Notes: generated from the letters alone by a model not told the origin. Shown: positions 17,288 through 26,692, counted from the stretch's first letter. The stretch is 53,306 bases of DNA from Heyndrickxia shackletonii (GCF_001420715.1 NZ_LJJC01000006.1:672155-725460), one strand, 5' to 3'. Translations and numbers: made by a program.

Positions 17288-17436
17288 TTTTATGACTATT
17301 CCATATTTAGAATGTATAGCGTCAATCCATCTTCTCAATAGATTTCAGGAGAGATGAAGTTAAAAGTTTTCTGAGGATGCTGGATTAGTAGAGGGTGTTT
17401 TAGAAGCTCGAAAAACGTGTTGGAAAGGTGAAGCCT

Positions 17437-17904
17437 ATGCCGAATTCTTCTCCCAAACTTCCTTTAACCGAGGAAGAAAGAGCCAAATTAAGAACTTGTA
17501 AAATTAAATTAAACGATATTTCGCATATTAGTACATTGGAACTTTCTCAATGCTTGGGAATATCCAGTGATAGATCCAAATATCTGCGGGCTTTAGCTAT
17601 ATTTCAAACGGTTCCCTCGATTGGCCCAAAAGTTGCCCAACGTATAGTAGATTTAGGTTACTATTCGCTTGAAGAAATAAAGAACATGGATGGTTCTGAT
17701 CTCATTAATTGTTGGGAAGAGAAGTGTGGATACTGGGAAGATCCCTGTTTAGAAGATGCTTTTCGTTGCGTGGTCCATCATGCCAATAATCCAGAAAGTA
17801 ATAAATGTTGGTTTGATTTTACAGAAGCACGAAAAGAATATCGCCAGCAATTCGTGTACCCTGATACAAGACCTAAACTTGCCTGGCATGAAGTTAAGAA
17901 CTAA
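17437..17904 (+). CDS. Cdd1-like helix-hairpin-helix protein
   Basis: A 155-residue protein. The helix-hairpin-helix segment AIFQTVPSIGPKVAQRIVDL, followed by YYSLEEIKNMDG, and the Cys/Trp-rich C-terminal part (CWEEKCGYWEDPCLEDAFRC) match the small family annotated as Cdd1 in Pfam (pathogenicity locus). HhH motifs usually bind DNA backbone. No enzymatic role is known to me. I choose the ATG at 17437, nine bases after GGAAAGG. A GTG at 17428 would overlap that ribosome binding site. Confidence 0.75.
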   Translation: MPNSSPKLPLTEEERAKLRTCKIKLNDISHISTLELSQCLGISSDRSKYLRALAIFQTVPSIGPKVAQRIVDLGYYSLEEIKNMDGSDLINCWEEKCGYWEDPCLEDAFRCVVHHANNPESNKCWFDFTEARKEYRQQFVYPDTRPKLAWHEVKN

Positions 17905-17939
17905 GTTGCTTATTTCATAAACTTGTGCTCATGTTTAAG

Positions 17940-18010
17940 ATCCAGCTGCCAATTTGGTGGCTTTTTTATTCGATTAAAGGGTCAGGTTACTGGAAGAAGG
18001 ATATTGAAAA
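17940..18010 (+). repeat. Dispersed repeat carrying a terminator, copy B
   Basis: Twenty-seven bases identical to 15082-15108, then a related tail (TATTCGATTAAAGGGTCAGGTTA). It terminates the Cdd1-like gene. Confidence 0.65.
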
Positions 18011-18056
18011 ACAATATTGAATATTTATGGAAATTACCCTATTTGGAGGAAACACA

Positions 18057-18197
18057 GTGATAACCAATGCTGAAATAATAGACCAGCCTTTTTCGGGACA
18101 GTACAAGGAGAGAATATACGACGTTACGAGTCCATGGAATTCTCAAGATTGGACTTGGGTAAAATTTGAAGACGAGGTTCAACAATCGCCTATTTAA
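18057..18197 (+). pseudogene. N-terminal fragment of a hypothetical protein
   Basis: A GTG at 18057, behind TGGAGG, opens a 46-residue frame: MITNAEIIDQPFSGQYKERI, then YDVTSPWNSQDWTWVKFEDE, then VQQSPI and a stop. The good ribosome binding site and abrupt polar end suggest that the frame is the beginning of a longer cytosolic protein cut off after about residue 41. I have only a vague memory of similar Bacillus proteins that continue with a Trp-Cys-rich segment. The region from 18198 to 18443 shows no further coding similarity, but holds a GCGTCTT/AAGACGC hairpin near 18331. Confidence 0.4.
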
Positions 18198-18443
18198 CGG
18201 AATAATAAATAAGATAATGCTTGCGGAAACTGTTGTCTGTTTGCAAGCCATTTTTATTGTCACATATTTTTTGAAAACCGGTTTTATGAAAAATGCCATC
18301 CTTCAATTGGTTTTAAGCCAGGAAAATCCGCGTCTTCCATCATATAGAAGACGCAACATTAAAACCTTGTTTATTCATAACCGGCCCATTTATTTAGGAT
18401 GAGGATACAACATACCCTATTAGTGGATTTAATATACGTATTT

Positions 18444-19667
18444 TCACTCCTTTTGAAGTCGTGTGCGAACAAAAAGTGATGCAGAAACGGCTACCACAGA
18501 CAGGATTACTGCGAAGGCAGTTGCGCCGATTGTCAGACCCATGACATCGATAAGGTAGCCCGTGCAAACGGGTAAGATAGCGGCTGGGATATAGCCGCCA
18601 ATGTTGAGTACTGCGTTCGCTTCTGCCCTGCGATGTTCTGGGACATGAAGGCTAATTAGCGTCAGACCCCCGAGTTGTCCGAGGCCTTGACCAGCACCGG
18701 CTAGAACGGCGGAGATCACAATCAGCGAGGCAACAGAGGCATTGATGGCCACCGCAACACTGATCATAGACAGGATAATGGCAGAAGCACCGGTCAGGAA
18801 AATTGTTCGGACGTGTAGTTTCTTGACCGCGAACTGTACGCCTGTTGCCGTCAGGAACATGATACAGGCCATGCCTCCCGCGATAAGAGGGCTGGTGACG
18901 TGTAGAAGCTTTGCCAGAAGCGAGGGACCAAGCGATAATACGAAGGATGTAGCTGTAATGCCAGGTGCGAAAATGGCGATTCCGAATGCTAGGTCCAGTT
19001 GATTTACTTTGGGTACACTTGGCAAGTGCAGACGCCAGTTGTTCTGTTGACGGGAGTGAATACGTCTCTTTGGTAGTGTTCCTGCAACGACAAAAGCAGT
19101 CGCCAATACAGCAAGTTCGACTGCAAAGATTGGAACCACCGGTTGTGACAGTGCCACAGCCAAGACCCCCGCTAGCAGCGGTCCGAGACCCGCGCCCAGT
19201 ACCATGGCTACAGATGCAGCAAGCGAAGCCAACTGTCTCCGATTGGGAATTCCGACATCCACGACCGACGCCATGCCCGCTGAGACGATTACGCCGACAG
19301 CAATGCCTGATAGAAAACGGGCAGTGAGAAGAACTGTCACGGAGGACGCAGTAGCGAACAATAGGCAAGCAAGAACGGCTGCAGTCAGACCCGGGAACAG
19401 TACTGTTTTACGTCCGAACCGGTCAGAGAGCTGGCCGGCGAAAAGAAGCGTCAGGAGAAGTCCCACGATATAAGCCGCAAAGACCAGAGTAAGCGTCCCG
19501 TTAGAAAAGCCTATATTTCGCTGCCAGTAAACATAGAGCGGGGTAGCAGAATTCGAAAGCATGAAGACTGCCGTTACCATCCAGGCGGTTGCCCATATCC
19601 TCCAGGAACGAGGTGATCGGACTGTAGACGACTTTGAAAGGGCGGTTTCTTTAGCGTGGATACTCAT
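18444..19667 (-). CDS. MFS transporter, GC-rich, probably acquired
   Basis: A 407-residue major facilitator with about 12 membrane helices. The motif between helices 2 and 3, GQLSDRFGRKTVL, is the drug:H+ antiporter signature A, and the acidic/basic pattern of the N-terminal half fits a DHA1-type efflux pump or sugar transporter. The substrate is unknown. G+C is visibly above that of the surroundings (GCC, GGC, CTG, GTC codons), as also in the reductase gene at 15831, so transfer is likely. A LysR gene is divergently transcribed 158 bp away and may control it, although that gene is AT-rich and may be native. Confidence 0.85.
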   Translation of the reverse strand: MSIHAKETALSKSSTVRSPRSWRIWATAWMVTAVFMLSNSATPLYVYWQRNIGFSNGTLTLVFAAYIVGLLLTLLFAGQLSDRFGRKTVLFPGLTAAVLACLLFATASSVTVLLTARFLSGIAVGVIVSAGMASVVDVGIPNRRQLASLAASVAMVLGAGLGPLLAGVLAVALSQPVVPIFAVELAVLATAFVVAGTLPKRRIHSRQQNNWRLHLPSVPKVNQLDLAFGIAIFAPGITATSFVLSLGPSLLAKLLHVTSPLIAGGMACIMFLTATGVQFAVKKLHVRTIFLTGASAIILSMISVAVAINASVASLIVISAVLAGAGQGLGQLGGLTLISLHVPEHRRAEANAVLNIGGYIPAAILPVCTGYLIDVMGLTIGATAFAVILSVVAVSASLFVRTRLQKE

Positions 19668-19825
19668 AAAACATTTCCTCCTTCATAGTTAAAAGTGTCC
19701 ATCCTTGGAATCAAGAATGAGTTATTGCTGATGAATTTTCTTCTGAGGCATTGACTGATGGTTGATATTATATGGTATATTTTTGTATAACTGAAATACA
19801 TTTTTTGAATAGGGGAGATAACTTA

Positions 19826-20728
19826 TTGGTTATGGGTATAAACGTAAACAATCTCAGAATATTTATGGAAGTGGCAGAGAAAATGAATATTACAGAAGCT
19901 TCCAAAGCATTGTTTATTTCGCAGCCGGCAGTTAGCAAGGCGGTTAAAAATCTAGAAACATCGTTGAATATCAAATTGTTTATTCGGGATAAACACAATG
20001 GATTACTGCTCACCGATGTGGGGAAAGAAATTCTGGTACTTGCCAGGCAGATGAAGGTGATCGAAAACAAAATATACCAAATTGCTAGCCGGGAGAATAA
20101 ACTTCTAAGTGGTAAGGTAAAAGTGGGGTCATTTCCTGCAGCATCAACGAATCTACTGCCGGAAACAATCGCCTTATTCAGGTCAAAATATCCGCTCGTT
20201 AGTATAGAACTATTCGAAGGAACCTCAAATCAAATCAAAGAATGGGTAAAGGATCGAACGGTTGATATGGGGATCGTTACGTCCCCCTTTGATAACTATG
20301 AATATAAAATTTTAATCCATGATTACATGGTCGCAATCATTTCGGAACATCATCCATCAATGAATAAAAAGAAAATTGATTTTGAGGAATATCAGAATGA
20401 AATTATATTTTGTAAAGGAGGACATGAGACCGTTATATCTACCATACTTCAAGAACACAATATTGCGTTTAAAGAGAACTTGACCGTCCAAACTGCCGAT
20501 ACTTTAATAAATATGGTTAAAAAGAACTTGGGCATAGGCATTATTTCGAATTTTACACTATCTTCTGTTTCTCACAATCTCACCATAAAAGATATTCATC
20601 CAAAGATAAACCGAGTTATTGGTATCATTACACACTCCTTTGATGAAGTCACACCTGCAACAAAAGAATTCATTCAAGTCATGAGTCAATTGAGCAAAGA
20701 CAATGAAGGGCTCACCGGTAAACGTTAA
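19826..20728 (+). CDS. LysR-family transcriptional regulator
   Basis: A 300-residue LysR regulator. The N-terminal winged helix reads LRIFMEVAEKMNITEASKAL and ISQPAVSKAVKNLE, and the C-terminal half is the periplasmic-binding-protein-like effector domain (GKVKVGSFPAASTNLLPETI). The best start is the TTG at 19826, eight bases after AGGGGAG. The next ATG (19832) is too far from it. It faces the GC-rich MFS gene head to head, the usual arrangement for a LysR protein and its target. The effector is unknown. Confidence 0.85.
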   Translation: MVMGINVNNLRIFMEVAEKMNITEASKALFISQPAVSKAVKNLETSLNIKLFIRDKHNGLLLTDVGKEILVLARQMKVIENKIYQIASRENKLLSGKVKVGSFPAASTNLLPETIALFRSKYPLVSIELFEGTSNQIKEWVKDRTVDMGIVTSPFDNYEYKILIHDYMVAIISEHHPSMNKKKIDFEEYQNEIIFCKGGHETVISTILQEHNIAFKENLTVQTADTLINMVKKNLGIGIISNFTLSSVSHNLTIKDIHPKINRVIGIITHSFDEVTPATKEFIQVMSQLSKDNEGLTGKR

Positions 20729-20947
20729 TTTACAAGGCTAAGAGGATAATTCATGTTTGTTCCACTCTATTGGGCGGCATAGTGGTGCATAAAAGAATAA
20801 AATTAAAATCTAGTATCCACCTTTACTAGAGGATGGGGAAGATAGCCCAATTTGTCACTTTTGTTATTCCATTGAAAAAATTGAACTTGAAAAATATATT
20901 ATAACGTAGTAGAATTTTCTATTAGATTCTTAAACTACATAAACAAT

Positions 20948-21055
20948 AACGATGTATAACCTCGAGAATATGGCTTGAGGGTTTCTACCAGGAACCGAAA
21001 AATCCTGACTACAAAAATGCAATAACATTTTGTAGTTGGGATTTTATTTTTTTTG
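20948..21055 (+). promoter_or_regulatory. Purine riboswitch (guanine-type, C74) with overlapping terminator
   Basis: The aptamer core is clear. P2 is CCTCGAG/CTTGAGG, the conserved GTTTCTACC follows, P3 is AGGA/TCCT, and P1 is TGTA/TACA. It aligns base for base with the B. subtilis xpt aptamer from GTTTCTACC to the J3/1 segment GACTAC. The specificity base 74 is C, the guanine type; U would be adenine. Immediately after, AATCCTGACTACAAAAATG (21001-21019) pairs with CATTTTGTAGTTGGGATT (21026-21043), followed by TTATTTTTTTT. Because that stem consumes the 3' side of P3 and P1, ligand binding should block termination, an ON switch. Confidence 0.85.
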
Positions 21056-21109
21056 GGAAAAAATAAGTTTATATCGTTATAAAATAGGAGAGGAGACAAT
21101 GTTTTTAAT

Positions 21110-22282
21110 ATGAATTTTAGAATTTTTATTTTAGCATTATCAACGGTTGCAGTTGGACTGGTGGAATTAATTGTGGGCGGCATATTACCCGCCATCGCAG
21201 ATGATTTTCATATTTCACTAAGTACTGCTGGACAGTTAATAACAGTGTTTGCACTCATATATGCGATTGCCGGACCTGTTTTACTTGTATTAACCAGCAA
21301 AATTGAACGTAAGAAATTATATCTTATTTCCTTATTTATATTTTTAATAGGTAACGTCATTACGTATATCAGCCCAAACTTCACTTTTATGATGATTTCT
21401 AGAATATTGACAGCAATGAGTACAGCGTTAATTGTCGTTCTTTCATTGACCATTGCAGCAAAAATTGTCAAACCATCCCATCGGGCAAAGGCGTTGGGGC
21501 TTATTTATATGGGGATTAGTTCCTCTCTTGTTTTAGGAGTTCCTTTGGGCATTTTAATTTCCAATACATTTGGATGGAGAGTTATATTCCTATGTATAGC
21601 CATATTGTCGATTGGATCGATAATACTCATTTCCATGTTTTTAGAGCAGATACCTGGTGAAAAAACTATTCCACTCTCCGTACAAATTAAAGCAATTGGC
21701 AGTGCAAAAATAGGCAGTGCGCATCTTGCTACTATGTTTATGCTAGCAGGACACTATACACTGTATGCTTATTTTACACCGTTTTTGGAAACAAATCTCC
21801 ATCTTAACTCTTTTTGGATTAGTGTATGTTATTTTATATTTGGTGTAGCAGCAGTAAGTGGGGGAGCTTTTGGAGGAACACTTTCCGATAAGATTGGTGC
21901 TAATAAGAGTATTATCATTGTGATTAGCTCATTTGCCGTAGTACTGTTTTTGCTTCCTTTCACAACATTTTCACTTGTGATATTTATACCAATGATGATG
22001 ATTTGGGCTGCATTGAGCTGGAGTCTTGCACCACCGCAACAAAGTTACTTGATTCAAGCAGATCCAATTACATCTGATATCCAACAAAGCTTCAATAATT
22101 CCGCATTACAAATCGGCATATCACTCGGCTCTGCTATTGGTGGTATTGCTTTAAAACAAACTAGTAATGTGTCCCACATGGCTTGGGTTGGTGGCACTAT
22201 TGTCATCATCTCCCTACTTTGTGCAATATTTTCTTTGACTAGACCAAATATTGTCAGAAAAACGGAAATAGAGAATGCATAA
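21110..22282 (+). CDS. pbuE: Purine efflux pump, PbuE family (MFS)
   Basis: A 390-residue 12-helix MFS protein very close to B. subtilis PbuE (YdhL) from its first residues ([20 protein letters not shown]) through [20 protein letters not shown] and [10 protein letters not shown] to [16 protein letters not shown]. PbuE exports purine bases such as hypoxanthine and adenine. The riboswitch upstream agrees. The ATG at 21110 has no ribosome binding site of its own at normal spacing. A five-codon frame MFLI-stop at 21099-21113 sits directly behind AGGAG and overlaps the start as ATGA, suggesting translational coupling. Confidence 0.9.
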   Translation: MNFRIFILALSTVAVGLVELIVGGILPAIADDFHISLSTAGQLITVFALIYAIAGPVLLVLTSKIERKKLYLISLFIFLIGNVITYISPNFTFMMISRILTAMSTALIVVLSLTIAAKIVKPSHRAKALGLIYMGISSSLVLGVPLGILISNTFGWRVIFLCIAILSIGSIILISMFLEQIPGEKTIPLSVQIKAIGSAKIGSAHLATMFMLAGHYTLYAYFTPFLETNLHLNSFWISVCYFIFGVAAVSGGAFGGTLSDKIGANKSIIIVISSFAVVLFLLPFTTFSLVIFIPMMMIWAALSWSLAPPQQSYLIQADPITSDIQQSFNNSALQIGISLGSAIGGIALKQTSNVSHMAWVGGTIVIISLLCAIFSLTRPNIVRKTEIENA

Positions 22283-22285
22283 TAC

Positions 22286-22313
22286 AAAGGTAGTGGCATA
22301 TCCCACTACCTTT
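22286..22313. terminator. Bidirectional terminator between convergent genes
   Basis: AAAGGTAGTGG (22286-22296) pairs with CCACTACCTTT (22303-22313), between pbuE and the convergent monooxygenase remnant. Confidence 0.7.
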
Positions 22314-22318
22314 AATGA

Positions 22319-23505
22319 TTAATTTATATTATTTAGAAAAAATGCTTCATATGCTTTAGTAGGATTTGCAAACCACTCCGCAATTTCATCCGCCTTTGCT
22401 TGGTCTTGTGCACCCTGAAGCAATAGTTGAACAACATGATTCGGTAATGGCTTTGTCATGGCATTTGTCCATCCCGTTACTTCTGTTACATATTGTTTTG
22501 TTCTATTCCAGTAATACTCCCCTGCTTCTATGTCCCACTTAGAATCTTTGTATTTCATAAGGGTTTCATACAATTGTTCTGCACAATATGAAGAGAGATT
22601 ACAACCTTGACCTGTAATGGGATCGTTCAGAAAAACACTATCTCCGCAGCCAACAACAAGCTTATTTTTTACCAAGGAATACGGCTTTCGAATAACTGGT
22701 GCAATAGCAGTTTGAAGAAAGGCATTATCATCGGTTAAAGCAAAATTTTCTTCATCTATTCTAGTGTGAATTTCCGGGAAGAAATGTTGAACTGTATTTC
22801 TCATTTTAAGTGTAAAATCTTCTGCATACTTTATCCCTTTAAATACATCTAAATCACTTTTTGGTACTACCATAACGAACAGAATTGTAACAGGACCTTG
22901 TTCTGTTAGAGCGGGGATCTCAAACATTTCACCTAGTTCTGGAAGAACCGTTACACTTACTCCTAAGGGATTATTTGCTTTTATACCTTCGAAATAACCT
23001 ACGATACATTTTCGCTGAGGAGTTTGAAAAGGAGTTAGACTTTCCTCGGTAGGGAAAGGAAAAAGAGGTCCATTTTTCCTGTACAATCAATAATTAAATC
23101 ATACTTTTCTAGTAATATGTCCAAATCTTCTTTATCTACTTTTTCAAACCGGAAGGAAACGCCATTTTCTATAAGATCATTAATAGAATACGAATAATAT
23201 AAACGTTGATCAACTGATAATGCTGGCTCTTGCAGCATTCCTACAAATAGTTTTTCATTTCCAATTGTAATATGGATACTTTCAATAAGAGGTTGATCTT
23301 CCCAATTTGGCATTTTAAATCGCTTTTCACGTTTCCTTGTTGGTCCAAAATGAACCTGTGTAGACATGATGCGACCTTTTTTAAACTGATCTGGTGATTT
23401 GCGTTCCATGACAGTGATATCAAAGTCGTCCTTTAGAGCATAGGCTAGATGTAGTCCAGCTTCGCCACTACCAATAATGCAGATTCTCCTTTTCAACAAT
23501 TCCAC
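22319..23505 (-). pseudogene. Styrene-monooxygenase-like FAD-dependent oxygenase, split by a frameshift
   Basis: Two adjacent frames belong to one protein of about 395 residues. The first (from 23505) has the FAD-binding fingerprint RRICIIGSGEAGLHLAYALK and runs through LIIDCTGK. The second (ending at 22319) continues with NGPLFPFPTEESLTPFQTP, VVGCGDSVFLNDPITGQGCN and a helical C-terminus. They join if one A is restored in the five-A run at about 23070 (plus-strand TTTTT). The family includes StyA-type flavin monooxygenases that epoxidise styrene or indole with FADH2 from a partner reductase. No reductase gene lies nearby. Either a pseudogene or a sequencing error. Confidence 0.75.
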
Positions 23506-24234
23506 TTCCTAATAAGTGATATTATTAAATATTTACGCTAATTGTAATTATCATTTATTTTATTGGAGGGTAAATCTCATGTAAATAGTCCTTTAGTGGC
23601 AAGATTCATATAATCACCATACGATTACAGCCCTTGTTTTTATTTTATTTAGATCAAAGTACTTCCAAATATTCCGTATTTAGGTTCAAAAATACGATGA
23701 AAAACCTGTAAATAAAATAGGTTTTTATATTTTCTTATAAGAAATTTCGATATCTTTTTTATAGATGTAACAAAGAAAATCCCATAAGAATAAGTATTAT
23801 CTAAAATCTAATCAAACGTTTGATTAGGATTAAGAAAAGGAGAAATTGGTCGAAAAAGAAGAGCCATTTTAATAGATGACTTAAACAATGTTTACATCTG
23901 GAAATATGAAACGGAAGGTTTTCTAAGCTTATTCAGTTGGACTGTTGCCCTTTTTGTATGAAAAAAGTGGGGGAGGGATACAAATTGATCATGAATTAGT
24001 CATATTAGAGTCTAAAGATATGCTATTTCTGCTAATGTAAGCCCAACTATGTTCCACTTAAAAAACCTCCATAAATCTTTTAATATTTATCCTTCCATTT
24101 TATAAGTATCTGACCACAGACCCACTCATTGTGCATTTACGAGATGTCCTTTTTAAATATAGAAACGTATTTTCTCATTCCAATTTACTATTTACTTTCG
24201 ATTGTGAAAAAATAGCGGAGAAAAGAGAAAAAAC
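23506..24234. other. 730-bp gene-poor region
   Basis: No convincing gene. It contains the perfect palindrome at 23808-23827 and, just after it, AAAGGAGAAATTGG with a short open frame (GRKRRAILIDDLNNVYIW) that may be the debris of a small gene. Confidence 0.4.
23808..23827. promoter_or_regulatory. Perfect 20-bp palindrome, TetR-type operator candidate
   Basis: CTAATCAAAC (23808-23817) is the exact complement of GTTTGATTAG (23818-23827), the form typical of TetR-family operators. No TetR gene is present nearby, so it may be a relic or be used by a regulator elsewhere. Confidence 0.5.
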
Positions 24235-24265
24235 TTGACTCTCCCCTTAGGGTAGGATTTAAATT
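24235..24265 (+). promoter_or_regulatory. MerR-type promoter of the Bmr-like pump (19-bp spacer)
   Basis: TTGACT (24235-24240) and TAAATT (24260-24265) are separated by 19 bp containing the dyad CTCCCCTTAGGGTAGG. Long spacers with a central dyad are the hallmark of promoters activated by DNA distortion by MerR/BmrR proteins. The B. subtilis bmr promoter is of the same form. Confidence 0.7.
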
Positions 24266-24445
24266 ATGCCTTGTAAGGTTTTAAATAGTCCTGGGATACA
24301 ATACTAATTATAGAAATAATGTTGCACGGTAAGACAGCGATAAAGGAGTTTTTCAAAATGGTCTTAAAATCATATTTATTTTTATAAAATTCAAACCTGG
24401 AGAATGTTTTAAACAAGATATTTTAAGTTCAAGGAGTATAAATAT

Positions 24446-25609
24446 ATGCAAAATAAAAACATGATGTTAGTTATATTATTAATCAATATATTCATTGTCT
24501 TTTTAGGAATAGGCCTTGTTATTCCGGTCACTCCTACTATCATGGATGAATTACATATATCCGGATCTGTTGTCGGGTATATGGTGGCGTTTTTCGCGCT
24601 TACACAGTTAATTTTGTCGCCGATTTCCGGCCGTTGGGTTGACAGATTTGGACGGAAAAGAATGATTATTATTGGTCTAATCATTTTTGGATTGTCGGAG
24701 TTTTTATTCGGAATTGGAAAAACGGTTGTGGTGCTTTTTATTTCGCGTATGCTTGGCGGTGTTAGTGCAGCGTTTATTATGCCGGCTGTTACAGCATTTA
24801 TTGCTGATATTACAACGGTTAAGAGACGTCCAAAAGCAATGGGATATATGTCGGCAGCCATTTCAACAGGTTTTATTGTTGGACCAGGATTTGGCGGTTT
24901 TTTAGGAGAAATTAATTCTCGCTTGCCATTCTTCTTTGCAGCCGTTATTGCATTAATTACTGCTATAATATCGATTACTATCCTTCATGAACCGGAACGA
25001 AATCTTGAAAAGGAAGAAATTATAGGGGAAAAAACAGGATGGAAACGTATTTTTGTACCGATGTATTTTATATCCTTTATGATTATTTTTATTTTTTCAT
25101 TCGGTTTAGCAGCCTTTGAATCGTTATTTTCCTTATTTGCAGACCATAAATTCGGCTTTTTGCCGAAGGATATTGCGATTGCAATAACAGCTGGTGGAGT
25201 ATTTGGGGCGATTTTTCAAGTAGGTTTATTTGATCGCTTAACGAATTGGCTGGGAGAAATTCGTTTAATTCGTTATTGTTTGATTTTCTCAGCAATACTT
25301 GTATTTTTGGTAACGATTGTAAATACTTATTTTACCATTTTACTGGTTACGGCAATCGTATTTGTTGGATTTGACTTGATACGACCGGCGGTTACAACGT
25401 ATTTATCAAAAATTGCCGGCGATGAACAAGGATTTGTTGGTGGTATGAACTCTATGTTCACTAGTATTGGTAATGTCATTGGACCAATTATTGGCGGGAT
25501 GTTATTTGATATCAATTTAAATTATCCATTTTACTTTTCAGCCGTCTTATTAGTAGTCGGAATTGCGATTTCGTTTGCTTGGAAAGCTAAGGCATATCGT
25601 ACAACTTAA
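24446..25609 (+). CDS. Multidrug efflux MFS pump, Bmr/NorA-like
   Basis: A 387-residue DHA1 MFS transporter with 12 helices. Motif A is SGRWVDRFGRKRMIIIGLII and motif C is GFIVGPGFGGFLGE, both typical of Bmr, Blt and NorA, which export hydrophobic cations and fluoroquinolones in exchange for protons. It is preceded by a MerR-type promoter and followed by a MerR activator gene, the same order as bmr-bmrR of B. subtilis. The start at 24446 follows AAGGAGTATAAAT. Confidence 0.85.
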   Translation: MQNKNMMLVILLINIFIVFLGIGLVIPVTPTIMDELHISGSVVGYMVAFFALTQLILSPISGRWVDRFGRKRMIIIGLIIFGLSEFLFGIGKTVVVLFISRMLGGVSAAFIMPAVTAFIADITTVKRRPKAMGYMSAAISTGFIVGPGFGGFLGEINSRLPFFFAAVIALITAIISITILHEPERNLEKEEIIGEKTGWKRIFVPMYFISFMIIFIFSFGLAAFESLFSLFADHKFGFLPKDIAIAITAGGVFGAIFQVGLFDRLTNWLGEIRLIRYCLIFSAILVFLVTIVNTYFTILLVTAIVFVGFDLIRPAVTTYLSKIAGDEQGFVGGMNSMFTSIGNVIGPIIGGMLFDINLNYPFYFSAVLLVVGIAISFAWKAKAYRTT

Positions 25610-25616
25610 AGATTTC

Positions 25617-25656
25617 AAAGCGTATTCCTAGTTGCCGCTGAGAATACGCTTTTTTA
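25617..25656 (+). terminator. Terminator between the pump gene and its regulator
   Basis: AAGCGTATTC pairs with GAATACGCTT, followed by TTTTT. It may lower, rather than prevent, expression of the downstream merR gene. Confidence 0.8.
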
Positions 25657-25683
25657 CAATATAGAGGTAAGGAAGTGATTGAA

Positions 25684-26526
25684 ATGGTAGAAAAGCTTTA
25701 TACCATCGGAGAAGTCTCTAAACTGGTTAATCTTTCGATAAAAGCGCTGCGTTATTACGATAGAATTAATTTATTTAAACCAGCGTATATTGACCCGGAT
25801 ACGAACTATCGCTATTATAAGGACTCACAAATTCACCGTCTGGATTTAATTAAATCACTAAAATATATTGGTACCCCATTAGAAGAAATAAAAAAGGTAC
25901 AGGAGCTGCAGGCAAATGATTTTTTAACTTTTTTAACAGAACAAGAAGAGATAATAAGACAAAAAATCGATTCATTATTAGAAATTGAACAAATCATTGC
26001 GAATGTCAAAAAGGGGATGCAAAAGCAAAACAAATACCCTGCACTTGGTGAAGTCTATCTTTCCAATGAAGAGGAAATACAGATTATCCAAATAAAGGCT
26101 GAAGGAATCGATCCAGAAAATATTTTAAATGCTTCTTACAGTAAGCTGAAGAAATTTGCTGTAACGACGGAAGGATTTAGAAACAATGGTTATGGTACGA
26201 TAATTCCGTATAAGCCATATAGAAATATCGATGAAGTTACTTATCAATATTTATTTACTCCTGTTCTAACAAAGAAACAGATTTCATCATTAACGAACGA
26301 TATGGAAGTCGTCACCATTTCACAAGGTAAATACGTTTGTATTACATTTGAATCTTCATCTTTAGAAGATTACTTTTTGAACTTACAAAAACTAATTCAG
26401 TATACAAAAGATCATCAATTAACGGTTATTAGTGATATATATGAATTTTTAACATATATTCATTATTCCCCAAATTTGCAAGCAGAATATTTGATTGAAA
26501 TGAGAATTCGAGTGGAAGATTTCTAA
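25684..26526 (+). CDS. MerR-family activator, BmrR/BltR-like
   Basis: A 280-residue regulator. Residues 1-70 form the MerR winged helix (YTIGEVSKLVNLSIKALRYY, then YRYYKDSQIHRL). A dimerising coiled coil follows at about 75-115, then a GyrI-like effector-binding domain (residues 120-280), as in BmrR, where it binds cationic drugs. The ATG at 25684 has AAGGAA upstream; a GTG at 25675 would overlap that site. It very likely activates the pump gene from the promoter at 24235-24265. Confidence 0.85.
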   Translation: MVEKLYTIGEVSKLVNLSIKALRYYDRINLFKPAYIDPDTNYRYYKDSQIHRLDLIKSLKYIGTPLEEIKKVQELQANDFLTFLTEQEEIIRQKIDSLLEIEQIIANVKKGMQKQNKYPALGEVYLSNEEEIQIIQIKAEGIDPENILNASYSKLKKFAVTTEGFRNNGYGTIIPYKPYRNIDEVTYQYLFTPVLTKKQISSLTNDMEVVTISQGKYVCITFESSSLEDYFLNLQKLIQYTKDHQLTVISDIYEFLTYIHYSPNLQAEYLIEMRIRVEDF

Positions 26527-26667
26527 ACGACGCTTGAGATGAAGGATATTATGTTGAACCTATCGATAGGAAATGAAACTTTAATAGTTGCCTAACGTAT
26601 TTCATAAGAGGTGACTTTTATGATTGAATTACTTATGCTTTTTATTTTGAAAAAAGGGAAATAATGA

Positions 26668-26692
26668 AAATGACCGCAATTTTGCGGTCATT
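26668..26692. terminator. Hairpin between regulator and sufS-like gene
   Basis: AATGACCGCAA and TTGCGGTCATT form a perfect stem, usable by both convergent units. A 14-codon frame (MIELLMLFILKKGK) behind AAGAGGTG precedes it at about 26620. Confidence 0.6.

Noticed and set aside
18652-19368. 238-codon and other overlapping ORFs across the GC-rich MFS gene
   Set aside because: Shadow frames of a GC-rich gene; no family similarity and no ribosome binding site.
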